From: Cordia subcordata
Taxonomy: Eukaryota; Streptophyta; Magnoliopsida; Boraginales; Cordiaceae
DNA length: 64,000 bases
Assembly: GCA_028554755.1 (NCBI GenBank)
Contig: JAPTOF010000016.1
Span: 13,071,001-13,135,000 of the forward strand
Direction: 5' to 3'
Shown here in pieces: positions 48,110-61,400 of the stretch. The notes under the pieces are model-generated. The model was not told the origin of the DNA. It saw nothing but the letters and a program-made list of their open reading frames with translations, and searched no databases. Each line of letters opens with the position of its first letter. Position 1 is the first letter of the stretch. The position numbers were made by a program, and so were the translations under genes.

Positions 48110-49799
48110 TGTTGAGAATTTGAGGTGTTAAACGAAGAATAAGTAGAGAAAGATAAAATATGGACACTAATATTTAACATGGTTCAGCCTTTCACCTATA
48201 TCCACGGACAAACAAAAAAATTCTATTATAATTGAGGTGAATACATCATGGAGGGGCAGGGCTCTCGAGCTCTCCTACTCAAGGTTTCTTTATCTCATTT
48301 TTTGTCTCATAATTAATACAATAGGCAAGGTCCTATTTATAGAATATAAGAGATTTCAAATATAACATTACTACGAATATGGTAGTTCAACAAATATCAC
48401 AGGACTAGAGATATAGTAGGATAACAAATAAGGTAAAGTTCAAAACTTAAGATCCACATTCTTAAAGCATGCATTTAGAATATGGCCACACCTCACAAAT
48501 CTTCACCTTGGACCATATTTGCTTCTCATCAGCAACTTCAAATCCCTCTTACTCAAGCTGTCATCCACCCCACGAAAATATTGGTGTCATGCATTATCCA
48601 TACCTCCCAAGTCTTTAGGCACCTGTTAGAACCTGTCTCAGTGGTATCTCCTTGATTTCTCTCGATCACCTCAAGATCAGACCACCTTTGTAATGCTCTG
48701 TAGCGATCTAAGGAACTCTTCTGAGCGGTCCCACAGCATTCTCAATAGCTAATGCTTCCGTTGCTTCACCTCTTCCTTAAATCCGTGAATGTGAAAAATA
48801 CCATCTTCACCGTAACGTCAACTTACTAAACCTCATTAAGACTAAGACCTTAATCTCACCATAGGAGGCTCGGCTAATGCACACACGTTTCTCCAAGATA
48901 CCATATCATCCTTCAATGCAAATCTCAAAGATCCTCCCACTCATCCTCTCATCATTCAATGCCACAACATACTATGATATCTCTGAGACCCCCACATTTT
49001 AGCTTGTTGAGTCAATCTAATTTAACTACCTTTAACAATTTCCTCGAACACTTTTTGAGCTTCACCTGCAAGCTCCATCTACTTTATGGCATAGTAGTTC
49101 AAATCAACTCTGAGATACACCATACCACGTACCCCCATGTGCCGAGTCACCTAGACTAACCCACTGCTACTGCATGGAACTGCTGAGCTTCTACTTAGCT
49201 CTATCTATTACTCTATTCCATAATCTCCAAATCGAATCACCAAGTAGCATACCCCAGTCTCCAATCTCTGACTCAAGGCAACACTGAGAAAGCAACAACT
49301 TTCTTCCAATAAGTACTAACTCTTTTCACAAAGCTTCTGACATATGTTCTTCTCAAGACGTTCACCGGGCTGTAACACCAGTTTGTTGGGAATTTAGGGT
49401 GTTAAATGAAAAACAAATAGAGAAAGATAAAATGATAGGCACCAATATTTAACGTGGTTTGGGCTTTTGCCTATATCTAAGGGTAGACAAGAGAATTCTA
49501 CTATAATTAAAGCAAATACATCACAGAGAGAGGGTTTAGGCTTGAGAGTTCTCACCCTTCAAGGTCTCGCACTCAAGATCCTGCTATCTCGCTCTTTATT
49601 TCACACTTAATACAATAGGCAAAGCTCTTATTATAAAATACAAGAGAGTTAAAAAATGACAGCATTACAAATATGGTAGTACAATGAATATGGCAAGACT
49701 AGAGATATGGCAGGACAATAAAGTCTTAAACCCTAAGGCCAAATCCCTAAAGCGTGCCCTCGGAATACGAGCCACACCTTACAATATCCTAATTCAACA
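48110..49799 (-). mobile_element. Small non-autonomous LTR element
   Basis: Two direct repeats of about 400 bp (48110-48505 and 49384-49799) flank a non-coding interior of 0.88 kb. Shared blocks are GAGAAAGATAAAAT, AATATTTAAC(A/G)TGGTT, TTCTA(T/C)TATAATT and AATACATCA. Read on the minus strand the LTRs begin TG and the right one ends CCCAACA. It is followed by TGGTGTTACAGC, which resembles the initiator-Met tRNA site TGGTATCAGAGC, so transcription would run leftwards. With no coding region it is a TRIM-like or deleted Copia derivative. The target-site duplication was not recognisable. Confidence 0.75.
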
Positions 49800-49819
49800 T
49801 TCACTAAAAGAATGAAGGC

Positions 49820-51935
49820 TGATGTGTTGGTTTCGAGTGTGATTTTGCATTGTATTTCTATATCTATTTTGAGGTGTTTTGTGCTCTATTAGGTGTATTA
49901 GTATAACATTTATATCAAACTTGAGCATATTAGGCTTTAGATGTCTATAGTTGAGCTTAAAGTATAAATGCTACACTAAAGTGCACTTAACTTGTCTTTT
50001 AGGTGAGATTTGAAACAATGCTTGGATCTTAAAATGATGAAGGGGTGATGATAAAGCCAAGCCAAAGGTGCTTTGGATGAGAAGAAAGCAAGAAGATTGC
50101 ATTTGCAAGCTCTTGGACGAAGAACAGAGTAATCGGGCAAAACCGAGCGCAACGGGAGCCAAATTTGGAGCTTGCAACCAAAGGGGACATGGACTAAGCT
50201 TGGACATGTTTATGGGGTGAAAGATATGAAGAAAAATGGCTTGGGAGATTCCCAAAAGTGATATGAATCCATAGAAAAAAAACTGCGCACGAACCGGAGC
50301 CAAAACGAAGTCGAATGGAGCAAAACAAGAAGAGCTGGCTGAGTGCCCTTTAGAGAACCGGTGCACCGGCTCACTAGGTTGGTACAACTAGTGAGCAACC
50401 CTTCTTTGGCAGAATTGAGATCCCTTGGTACCGGTGCACCGGTTAGGTGTTCCAGTAGTCGCGGAAAATTAGCTATATAAGTCATCTTTTGGCCATTTTA
50501 TAGGAGAACAAGTTGTATTCTTTTATACCCATCTCCCAAAACCCTAATCCTCTTATCTCCCACCTTTCACACACTCTTCCATACAGAAAAGAACTTTGGA
50601 ATGAAGTATTTAATAGGATCAAACACAAGGATTTGGGCATAGCTCATAGATTGTAAAACATGGATTTGGATAGAAGGGTATCTCTCTTTTGTCCCAAATC
50701 TAAATATGTATGATTAGAGCTATGTAGGGTGATTATTCTTGTATTTATGGATTGATTACTACTTTTTATTAATGTGAACTTGATGAATTTATGTATATAT
50801 GCTTTATGCTTAGGGTTTCAAAGGCTATTTTACATACATGTCTATGTGTTTGTTAAAATGCCTCAAAGAAGTTGCATATATATATTGAAGTCTATTATGC
50901 TATTAACCATCTCTAAATCATTATGCTAGTATGTCTATGTGTTTCTGTGGTGATTACATGAAGTGGGTATGCTTATATACATGTCTATGTGTGTGTTTGC
51001 ATGCTTAATAGCATAAATAGCTTCTATTGCTTACATGTTAGGTGCGATTGCTTAAATTGGTGTAATCTAAGCATGTCTATGTGTTTAGTAGTAGAATGTA
51101 CTAGTGTATTCTCAAATACCATGCCCTAGATGTGTTTGCTTTGCGCTTTAATGTCAATTTCCGTTATTGTGATGCGATCGCACAATTAGAAACTAGCCTA
51201 GGTTGAGTCCCTTTTGGCTTTAAATCTAGCCAATAGAAGTTCGGATAGGTTTAGTTGACCTTAATTTACTTAGAAAGGCTAGTTAGTCCACCTTAACATC
51301 CTAAGTTCATAAGGACCACGTCATAGCTCTAAGTGAGGCGAAGCTTAGGGACGGACTCGCACCGAGCCCTAGGGTCAGATTGGGCAACTAATTAGTGGAC
51401 TAAGTGCTAGGGTTAGATCGATCTACACTTACCTAGAACCTTATTGGCTAGCCCTAATTCCTAAGTCATAAAGACCATGCCGTACTACTAGGCATCGCCA
51501 CTTAGGGACAGACCCGCACTAAGGTTTAGGGTACCAATTAGGAGGCTAATTACAGGTCTAGATTATAACACTTAGTATAATCTATCAAGTAACCCTAGAA
51601 AGATGTAGTAATCACCCATAAACAGGACGTAATCACCCTAGTTCCCTATTTTCAATGTTTGAATCCCCTTAGATTACTTGATTCCTCCCGTCACACACAC
51701 ATCTTTTATTTCTTTGTCCTTAGTTTAGTTTTAGCTTTCTGAGCTCCTGTTAAACCAAAATTCCCCAAAAAAAGTGTAGTTTAGGTCTCAACACGTAGCT
51801 CTTAGGATGCGCATAGCTTAGGACACCTTACTCGTTAGGCTTTCCCATGGATTCGACCCTGTACTCACACACACCGTACTGCATGTGACCCGTGCGCTTG
51901 TGGGCTATTAGGCTTGTGCTCACGAATAACGATGA
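49820..51935 (+). mobile_element. Solo LTR with perfect target-site duplication
   Basis: The 2,116-bp solo LTR starts TGATGTGTTGGTTTCGAGTG and is flanked on both sides by AAGGC (49815-49819, 51936-51940). It sits inside a Copia remnant whose coding resumes directly after it. It aligns at both ends with the deleted copy at 26729-27345 and with the reversed copy at 23591-25433. No internal domain is present. The last bases read TGA rather than CA, a small decay of the LTR end. Confidence 0.85.
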
Positions 51936-52194
51936 AAGGCCTCCATTTTCTAATAATTACATTGTTTATCTAGGTGAATCAGATTATGATACTAGATGAA
52001 TCGTAGATCTAATTACTCATGAAAAGACAATTAGCAATTGCCTATAAGATAAGTGGGTAAAGTTATGAAATAAGATATGCAACCAATGGCAGATAATGGC
52101 ATTTGGGGACTAGTAGAACTTCATAAGGGTTTTATGCCCATTAGATGTAAATTGGTATTCAAAACATGCCTATATGACAAGTACGCTAACAGCA

Positions 52195-52815
52195 GTAAAG
52201 TTGCTGGTTTAAGCTAGTTTGGGCAAATCCTTCAATCTCCAAACACAACTTCATTCTTTAGCTCTTGTTTCTGAATAGATTACCAACGGGTTACAGGCTT
52301 CTGGCTTAGGGCAAGAATGTTAATGGTGTTTGCTAACTTTGTTGGTTATGAATTGAAACTCAGGATCATCTGTTCTTTAAGTTCAACTTTTGTTGACAAA
52401 TTTGGAGAAACTGTTTTCATAGCCTGGCTTTATGAATGAAGAGTATTAAGTGGAAAACCATATTATGCCTTGGATTATTTGGCAAAGAAATGGAAAAGCA
52501 TTGAGGAGAGTCCTTCTTACACTGGATTTAAGATCGTGTATTTACCATATTTGGGTAGAGTGAAATAAGAGAATGCATGGAATAGGAACTTCCACTGAAG
52601 GGCATATTCTTAGGAAATTGTTGTTAATGTCAGGAACTTAATGCTTGGAAAATTTAGTCGTAGTGAAAAACGGATCTCTTTTGTTGTGAATGGAACCTTA
52701 CCTCCATTCTTGAGTAGTTCGAGCAGATTGCGGGTTTTTGTCTCCTTGCCTTGTATTTGGTTTTTTAAATGAAATGAAATGGCTACTTGTCGATTTAGTT
52801 AGAAAAAAAAAAGGT
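52195..52815 (+). pseudogene. LINE 3' remnant with zf-RVT domain and A-tail
   Basis: Plus-strand frames give FLNRLPTGYRLLA, GKNVNGVC, an ETQDHLFFKFNF-type block, and QIWRNCF. This is the zinc-binding RVT domain at the end of plant L1 LINE polyproteins (RLPTxDRLxxWG...C..C...E...HLFFxC). An A-run at 52801-52812 fits the 3' tail. It is 5'-truncated and broken by stops and frameshifts. Confidence 0.75.
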
Positions 52816-53238
52816 AGTCTAGAGAGAGGAAGAGACGTAATGATGGGAAGAATCTAGATTACATGTAGGAAAAAGAACTAAAAGAGTAATAGGATAAGAT
52901 TTCAACATCTAAAATTATATCTTCTCCAAAAATTGTTGATTTGGAAGAGTGAATACGCAAACTAGAAGGAACACAATTTCTTACTTCGTAAATTCTCTAA
53001 AAAAATTAATGTATTTTTATTTTTTTAATTTTATAGTATAACTCTTGATTCAAATAATTGTTAATATTATTGGCTTATTCTTTCATTTCTTCTTCTCTCT
53101 AGCATTGTTAATAAAATTGAAAAATTTTTATTTGATTTCTTACTTGTACTTTTTTTTATAATTTAAATTTATTTTAATTTTATTATTAAAAAGGGCTAAT
53201 AGGGATTACGATTGGTCAACTAGCTCGAGTCTGACCCT

Positions 53239-53645
53239 CTAATCTCTAAGGGGTTAAGGGTTCAAGCTTGTTCACCCAATTAAGGGAATAACTAGCTTGA
53301 GCTTAGCCTAATAAGAAAGGAGTCAAGCTTTAACCGGCTCATTTAAACCAATTAACTCCTACTTTTAAGGAGCTTGACCCTATAGACATGTTGAGATCTT
53401 ATTATGCAATTAGCTTGGCCTTGTAGATTGAATTAATGTTGAGATCTTAGTATCCAATTAACCCCTTAATCCCAAAGGGGTTAAGGGTTTGAGCTTGTTC
53501 ACCTAGTTGGGGGATTAACTAGCTCGAACTTAGCCTAATAAGAAAGGAGTTAAGCTTTAACTGGCTCATCTAAACCAATTAACCCCTACTTTTAAAGAGC
53601 TTGGCCCTCTAGACATGTTGAGATCTTATTATCCAATTAACGAAA
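53239..53645. repeat. Tandem duplication, about 226-bp period
   Basis: Two copies share AAGGGGTTAAGGGTT, AGCTTGTTCACC, CTTAGCCTAATAAGAAAGGA, GGCTCAT, AAACCAATTAAC and ATGTTGAGATCTTATTAT. The 'GTTGAGATCTTA' edge occurs three times (53393, 53441, 53618), so the boundary has been copied once more. Confidence 0.85.
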
Positions 53646-54253
53646 GGGAAACCTTTGCCCACTTTTTGTGAACTTTAGGAATTAATTTTGTGACTTTTGA
53701 AATTGGAGACTGACTTAGAAGACAAAATAAACATTGAAGATTACTGGTGAAATTTGCTTGCCACATGTCACACCTTGTGAAGCAGGGGTATGTCTAAGTT
53801 TGGGGGTGTTTTCAATAGCTTTTTTTATGTGTCCAATAAGATATAATTATGTAAGGAAAGTTTGTTATGTTTTCTTCTAGAAGAAGTCGATTACAAGGAA
53901 GGTTTTATATAAAGCCAAAATTTGTTAATTATTATTTTTATATAAAGGATTTTCTTACTTTTAAATTGTAGATTGTACACGGTAAAAATATTGTTATTTT
54001 GTTATTTTGGATGTGTCTCTGAATATAAGCCCAACATCAAATACTTTTAATAGAATTGATATATCTCTATGGTATAGTTTTGTTGATTTATAGAAATCAT
54101 CCTCCCGAGTAAATGTCTCACTTATAGTAACATTTTACGTTGACGTCAAAACCAACAAAAAGATTATCATAAACGAAATAGCAGAACTCGCCATGGCTAA
54201 CTTGGTTTTGTCATCCATAGGGAGATACTCATTTGTGAATTAGTTTATTTTCG

Positions 54254-54616
54254 GAAAAATTATATGAAAGGTCATTTTGGCATATTTTTTCAAATTAGTC
54301 CCAATTATTTAGAAAAGTTCAAATAAATACTCAATGCTTCACAAATATATCACATTAGTCCTAATTATTTGAAAAAAAATTCAAATTAGTCTTTAATGTT
54401 TTGCAAAGTCATTTCAATTAATTTCCACAATGAATAAAACAATAGAGACCGATTTAAATAAGTTTGTGAAATATTGAGAACTAATATAAAGTTTTTGAAA
54501 TAATAAGGACTAATGTAACTAGATTTTGGAATATTGAGGATTAATTTGAACTTTTTTAAACAATAGGGAGTAATTCAAAACTAGATGACTACCTCGGGGA
54601 ACTTTTTACAATTAAC
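54254..54616. mobile_element. MITE-like inverted-repeat element
   Basis: The left arm (CAAATTAGTCCCAATTATTT, AAAAGTTCAAAT, A(C)TCAAT) is mirrored at the right end (GAATTACTCCCTATTGTTTA, AAAAGTTCAAAT on the minus strand). The interior repeats the same words in both orientations and codes for nothing. Confidence 0.6.
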
Positions 54617-54694
54617 CCTTTATCAAATATTGTATTAAAGGGCTACCCAACTCATTTTGGGCCCGTAAATTATATCATGTACCTACGGAAGCAC

Positions 54695-55100
54695 ATAGCA
54701 TAGTGTATTAAATTATTTGTTCAGTATTTATAAGTTGTTTGTCCAGTAAAATCTACAGAAACATCTATATATGAAAATAGTCACAAATGTTTGTTTAGTA
54801 TTTATAAATTATTTGTCCAGTAAAATTCACAGAAACATCTATATATGAGGACAATCACATAAGTTTATTTAGAAGTAAAAGACTGTTTATTCAGTATTGA
54901 TAAGCTGTTTATCTAGTAAAATTTATAAGTTATCACAATATCTGTAGACAAGTTTTAAATTGATAAACATCTATACATGAAAATAGTCACAAATATTTAT
55001 TTAGGATAAAAAGACTATTTGTTCAGTATTTATAAGCTGTCTAATCAATAAAATCCACAGATCATCTTTGTTCAGTACTAATAAGCAGTTTGTTCATGTT
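54695..55100. repeat. Degenerate tandem array of about 80-bp units
   Basis: Units contain TTTGTTCAGTATTTATAAG, TGTTTGTCCAGTAAAATC, ACAGAAACATCTATATATGA and AATAGTCACAAATGTTTG, repeated four to five times with drift. A GTGCACC/GGGTGCAC hairpin lies at the right edge (55109-55125). Confidence 0.75.
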
Positions 55101-55476
55101 ACACTGTGCACCTGCGGGTGCACAGTATAAGTTCCCTTTTGGGCCTACCAGGAAAAAAAAAAAGAGGAAAAAACTGATTTTGGGCTAATTAATTTTTTGA
55201 TTCAAGCAAAGTTGATATTCAAAGTTGTTACCATGCATTTTCCCATTGACTGCACAACAGCTGAAAGATATCATTTCTATTCTATCATATTAGAAAAGAA
55301 GGGTACAACAGTTTGCATAACATCATATTAAATTTGATGTCAATATTGCCGTGTTGAAGAAATTGAAAGAATTATTATTGGTCATCACAAGGCCAATACA
55401 TGTGTAGATTGAAATGGTCCAGAAAAGGAAATATGGCCTCACTCTACACTTGAGCCTGAGATAATTTCACTTGCAG

Positions 55477-58400
55477 CTATCCAAATGGATTCATTCCTGC
55501 TGTCGATGCTGATGAATTTGGCGTCGCAGCAACCGAGTATCTTGCTGCCGAATGCTGAATCGGATTTAGAGAGGCGAACGCGTCCTCGTTGCCAAAGCTA
55601 GTAACACCTTGTGCTCTACAATGAATGGAGTTCGTATCTTGTCATCAGATAAACAGAAGGATAAACAGAGTTGTCGTTTGTAAGAATTCACAAGACCAAT
55701 AGAAGATATGTACCTGGAAACCACCTTGTCTGTGGCTACCTGTTGGCCTGCGCAATGCATCTACAACTATTAAATCGGAAGAAGAAACCGAGCAGACTAG
55801 CCCTATAGGAAAGGATATTTTGACAGATCCTGCAAAAGTTCTATGTAATTCGTACCTGGAGCCATGGCCATCTTATGAGAAGAAGGCTGTGGTGGTGGCG
55901 CCAATGCATAAAGAGATGATTGAATTTGTAAACCTGTAGAAGCTGTCATGTTTGGCAATGCTCCTTGCAGTGATGACATTGGAGGAAACTAGATTACAAG
56001 ACAGGGTAATTCGTTAGAATTAGTTTAAGGTTCGGCAAATAGCTAGAGTTTTCACACTAGACCTTTCAAAAACCTGAAACGTTCAGGTAACTTGTTTTGC
56101 TAAACTTTAACATGAGTAAATCTGAACCATCTTAGTTTGTTTCCAGCCGCAAAGGATTTAGTAAGCAAGTTTTCATTGTTTATGGACACATCCATGTCAT
56201 ACAAATGTCACAAAGAGAGGTCTCCCCCAGTTCTATCAGCACACTAGCATTTTGGTGATATTTTCTAATATACAAGATATGCGATATGATTCATGGACAA
56301 TTAGTAGTTAGACAGAATGAGTGTATGCATACCATTGCAGCTTGAACTTGTGGGCTATCATCTCCAATATCAAATGGGTTTTGCGACTTTGTAATGGGGG
56401 CAAAAGCTGCCGTTGACTGTGAATTTTCAGGAACAAAAAAGGAAAAAAAAAAGGGAAAAGAAGAGGGAAAGAATATAATGTCCAATCAAAAGCTAAACAT
56501 TCAGTATGTAATATGTTTGTCATAATCTTCAATACTTGTCAATGAGTGCAGATACCATTGCCATTGGATGATATTGTACGCCGTATCCCATTCCTCCCAT
56601 TCCATGAGGTGGATGATGTTGCCAAACCGGAATTGGTGTAGCAAACGACTGATGAGATGTGAAAAGGTACTGCAAAATATGATCTCTCTGATTTAATGCA
56701 ACGTTTAATAGAATTGCATGGAACTGAAAAGATTTGTGAGTGTCAACTTTTACCGCAGGAATCTCCTGTCTCCCACTAGATTTTGAGTTATCTGTTGAAC
56801 TAGTATCCTGAACCAGTACAGAGGCAGGTTGAGCAAGCAGTTGAGAAGAATCATTAGCCAGTGTCGCCTGCGAATTCGTCACAGGTACCAAGCTCAACTG
56901 CTTCAAGCAAGCAAAAAAGAGAGAGTCACCTAGTACTTCTCTGAACGCATACCTTAACCAAATAATCCATGGTGTGAAGCTTAAAGGTTGACTTATGCTA
57001 TCTTCTTTATCTAAATTGACCTTATCATGCATCCGGTAGTGGCTTTAAACTATAAATGACATACATATAATAGATAAAAAAATTCTTCGGACCTGATTAT
57101 GTAGAGAATCAGATGACTCAGTACTCTGTTGAGCATTATTAGTTGTAAAAGGCAGATTATGCTGCATGGAAAGCCATTGTTTCACATCTGCAAAATTTTC
57201 CCTGGAATTAGTGCTGTGGTGAACTTGTTGAGTAATTTCAACTCGCGAGCTAGCAGAAGCTCCAGCATTGCTGGTAGCAGTTTGTGCATCCACGGATGAC
57301 TCGGCAACAATAACATTAACATTGTTAGGCATAGCTGAGCTTTCGGCCAACGGGGCGTCTCCACCAGAAGAAACTCCAGATGTAGTAACTGCAGGAGCTG
57401 ACAAGTCAAATAACAATAATTCAAGTGCATTCACATTTGGAGCAGTAGAAGCCTTCTCGACTGTGGAAGATGGCACAGAGTTGTCTCTCTTGTCATCAGA
57501 TGCAACCGTGCCTTGCGTCTGCTGTGCTTCTGTACTAGAAGCGGCCTCAGGCATAGAGTCAAAGTCAATCAAGCTACTGGTATTCCCTGCGCCATTTCCC
57601 TTTGCTTTTCCATCAACAGAGTGTGGACTAGTGGAAGCAACTGGCTTCTGTAATCAGAAACGTTAAAAATATTGGTGTCACATCAAGTAACCATTCTGAA
57701 AAATAAAAAATTTTAGACATCTAAATTCCGAAAAATAAAAAAATTTAGACACCTAAAACACTGAAGCTATGAGAGGCATTATAGAAGACTTTACAAACAG
57801 CCCTTATCATGGAGATTGACGGGGTATCAAGGGGTATCAAGGCAATAAGCTCAACGGTTTAGTCACTAGACAAGCAAGGCATAAAGTGTCAAAAATCAGT
57901 TACGCTACTTCACAAAATGTTGAATGTGGACACCAAAGTGATCATGGAAGCAAAAATTTCTTAACAGATAGAAGTTCTTTGTACATAACAGACAAAGTGA
58001 ATGCATGAGTAAATGAAGAGTACAAGCCAATTGTACCATTTTTCAGTACTTCCTTTTGATCTTTACACGATTCAAAATTCAAAGAAAGGACTAAGTAATA
58101 TAAATTTATTCTTGGATTTAAGCCAAACTTTACACAATCACCCAAAAAGTGGTCTCATTATCTACTATCAGCATTGAAATTGCCCCAGATAGGAAAGGAA
58201 ATAGTAACATATTTTAACATGTACGTATACATTGCTAGGATAGCATTCTTGTCACAAGTGAGCCGTCAAATGTAGGATAAAGATCTTATCTAGTATGCTA
58301 AAGGCAACTTATTCTGCATCTTATATAAGAAGGTTGATATACTAAAAACCAAAACAAACTTCTGCAGCAGTACACAGTTTTAACTGTTATAGAATTCACA

Positions 58401-61400
58401 TGTACTAGCTCTCTCTTTTATTAACAAGCGGCAAGCATTGCAAGAAGGATAAGGAGAAAGGGCAAATGAGAAAATCCAACATAAACTTCATGCCACCACA
58501 TTCCGTCTACATTTCAAAGGACAAAAATGATAATTTCCAGAATGACACAGCCAGCATTTAAACTCACCCGACCATTGACAATGCCATCGTCATCTTTACC
58601 GTCATTTGCTTTTGGACCTTCGCCTACCCTGAGAGTTGGAACTTTGTTACCCAAAATATCTTTGACAGGGCATATGTCTGGAAGACTAAGCGTATTCTTT
58701 CTTCTTTGAGAATCTGGTGACCTGCTCCCCTCCCTGGACCCTGTATTTGAAAACCTTCGACTTTCAAATCGCCTTGGACCGGAACTATCATCACGGAATC
58801 TGTCATCCACAATCTCAAACCTAGCAGACCGACTCTTCTGACTATTAGGCTTTACACTCTGTTGTCTGTACCGAGGACTTCTCATTTCCTCAATGTAATA
58901 TGCTAAACTCCTTTGATCTTTCCTTCTGCCTGGATTGGATTTCTCAAATGAAGGCCGCTCAGGGAAATCATCCCTGGCACCAGAACTGGCCCTTCCAAAA
59001 GAAAGACGGTTCAAAGAGTAATCCCTTGCACCTTGACTTGATTGTTCAAACGCACGTCTTCCATAGTAGTCGTCATTTGCACCCTGTAGCATACACAAGG
59101 ATGTCAATTTGTCAAGTCATATATCATCAGTAGAGAAATATTAGCAGATCAACACAATAAAAGATGCAATGACTGCACTTTTAGAGCCAGAAAGCTCACC
59201 ACTTTACCCACTATCGTCTTGTCATAATTCCTTTCACTGTACTTGAGGTCGACGTAGATTTGCTTAATAAAATTGCGGAGTCTATGAAGATTGCTGGAAT
59301 CCAAAAGAAAAGCCATAAAGGACTTGAGTTCTCAATGGATAATCAATTATTGCAACTTAAAGCCAATGGTACCTGCTATCTGGAAGAGGATAACGTTGAG
59401 GATCCCATGTCTTAAAATAAATTTGCCTTGCTCGCTATGAAATGATATTCATGTTAGGCAATCAAAGAATATGTGCCGAAACAGCTTAAGAATAGTTTGG
59501 AAATATATGTACCTCATTTCCCCCAGCCTGGAGACCATTAGCTTCTTCTGCGGTAAATTTCGCCATTGACACAGATTTTACTCTATGTGTAAACTCCCGA
59601 CTGGAAGAATTTCGGGAAACCAATAAGTCCAGGCTAGAACATTAAAATACGTATTCCTCCCATGTATTGCACGGGGTATCCTCTAATTTAGGCTTTCAAA
59701 CACAATTCCACTTACTGTATCCCGCTGCAATTTGTGCAGACAAACGTCCAGAAAGTTGTACAAACATACTGTGGCCCCTGCTTGGAAGAAAAGGAGTAAC
59801 ATTAGTGATGAACAATATTAAGAATGAATCTTTATTATGACTGCTTTAAGCATGGACCAGAAAGTGATTAACTAGAGTATCTTGAATTTAGTTGCATAAA
59901 TGGAACGTTAGTCTATTATTCGGACTAGGTAATTGCAGACAGCAAAATATCATAATCATCAATACTATGAATGAACAATCTGATCCACATTACACAAAAT
60001 GTAGCTAATCTTTCTGTGCTGTTCAAGAATTGCAGAAAATCAAAAGTTATATGAAAATGTCCTTCAGCAAAGCCGTCCAACCACCAGTAGAACAGAACAC
60101 AATGTTTTGCATCAAATGGGATGCAATTGTTAGGTCCTTTTGTATAGCACAATGAATAGAAAGAGAGAATTAAAATAGTACTCCCATTTCCAAACCTTTA
60201 TCACCGTTCAAGATTAACTTCATCTAGTGCATGCATCCTATTACAGTCTCTTAGCATGGAAGATTAACATGAAAGCGTCATTTTATTAAACAAAATACCT
60301 GTTCACAGTCATGATTTTGTGTAAGGGTAAAATGCACGTTACCCTATGTAGTTTATGTAATTAATTGATTATGCTATGTTTTAAAACTTGCCACGTTATC
60401 CCTTCTGCTTTTTAAAACATAGTGCATAATCTTCTTGACCTTTTCCAACTAAATTAACTTATTATACATCATAGCTGCCCTTTTTATTGAGTACATTGCG
60501 TATTTGTCCTTGTACTCTGACTTATGTACACCATATCCCCTGTAGTATCAAAATTAGCTAATTATTCTTGCACTTTGACCTATATGCACCACACTTCCCT
60601 TTATTATCAAAACGAGCTAATTTTCCCCTTGAAATTTTTTTTAAAAGTGTGCAAAACATTTCCCTACCGCCTATTTTTAAAAGTGTGCACAACTAACAAA
60701 AAAATGGACCGCAGGGGGTGTTTTGCACACTTTTAAAAATTTCTGGAGGTATTAGCTAGTTTTGATACGACATTGTGTATGGTATACATAGATTAGAGTA
60801 CAAGGAGTACTTAGCTAGTTCTGATACTATAGGGTGGTATAGTGTATATACGTTAGCGTTAGGGATGGAAATTTGGATTGGGTATCTGAATCTGAACCCG
60901 AATTTGAGTCCAATTAGATGGAAAATTTACAAATATTTTGGGTTCGGATTTATCCAAATCCAATGTCTGATAAAATTAGCAAATATCAGGTAGTAGTTCG
61001 GATAATCTTTTCCCATCTGAACCCAATCTGAAAAACCCGAAAAAACACACACATACACCACTGCATAGTGAATCATTTATCATAATATTCTAATATAGCA
61101 CATATATAAACACACATGTTATATAATACATTAATATTAAAATATACAAATAAAAAAGAGAGAAAAAGGCATTCTGCAAAAGTAATGAGAAGTTAAATAA
61201 CATAATTAAGTTTTTTCTGAAGAAGTTAGAAAATTGAATTTATCAATTTAGTAATATAACTAGAGTTAACAAAGTGTAACATTTAATTTAGCATAAATAA
61301 TTGTTATGTTTAAGTTAGATAAATGTGAAAATATAGTTGTACAGTTAGTATCTATTAATTTTTCCTTTTTTGGTTAGTAGAGATGATGGAAACGTCCTTA

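Larger units (their letters stand above)
48030..52170 (+). pseudogene. Copia polyprotein remnant, interrupted twice
   Basis: Three pieces read in order on the plus strand. About 48048-48109 gives VDPIINIPLPTLDAYPIQN. After a small LTR element (48110-49799) a few codons remain. After a solo LTR (49820-51935) the reading resumes at 51941 with PPFSNNYIVYLGESDYDT, then a DKWVKVMK block and MADNGIWGLVELHKGF with PIRCKLVFKT. This is the junction between the integrase tail and the start of the reverse transcriptase in Copia elements (family pattern SNxYIVYLQESDYD ... DLVxLPxGxKPIGCKWVFKTK). Stops and frameshifts are present and the polymerase core is absent. Confidence 0.75.

Noticed and set aside
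49971..50485. 138- and 91-residue minus-strand frames
   Set aside because: Both lie inside the solo LTR at 49820-51935 and are not kept in the related LTR copies.
55748..55760. Longer ArfGAP exon 12 using a TAG acceptor further upstream
   Set aside because: That acceptor gives a frame that cannot join exon 13 in phase; the GCGCAG acceptor does.
57268..57666. 132-residue plus-strand frame
   Set aside because: It is the antisense shadow of ArfGAP exon 7, which is open on the minus strand and joins in phase with its neighbours.
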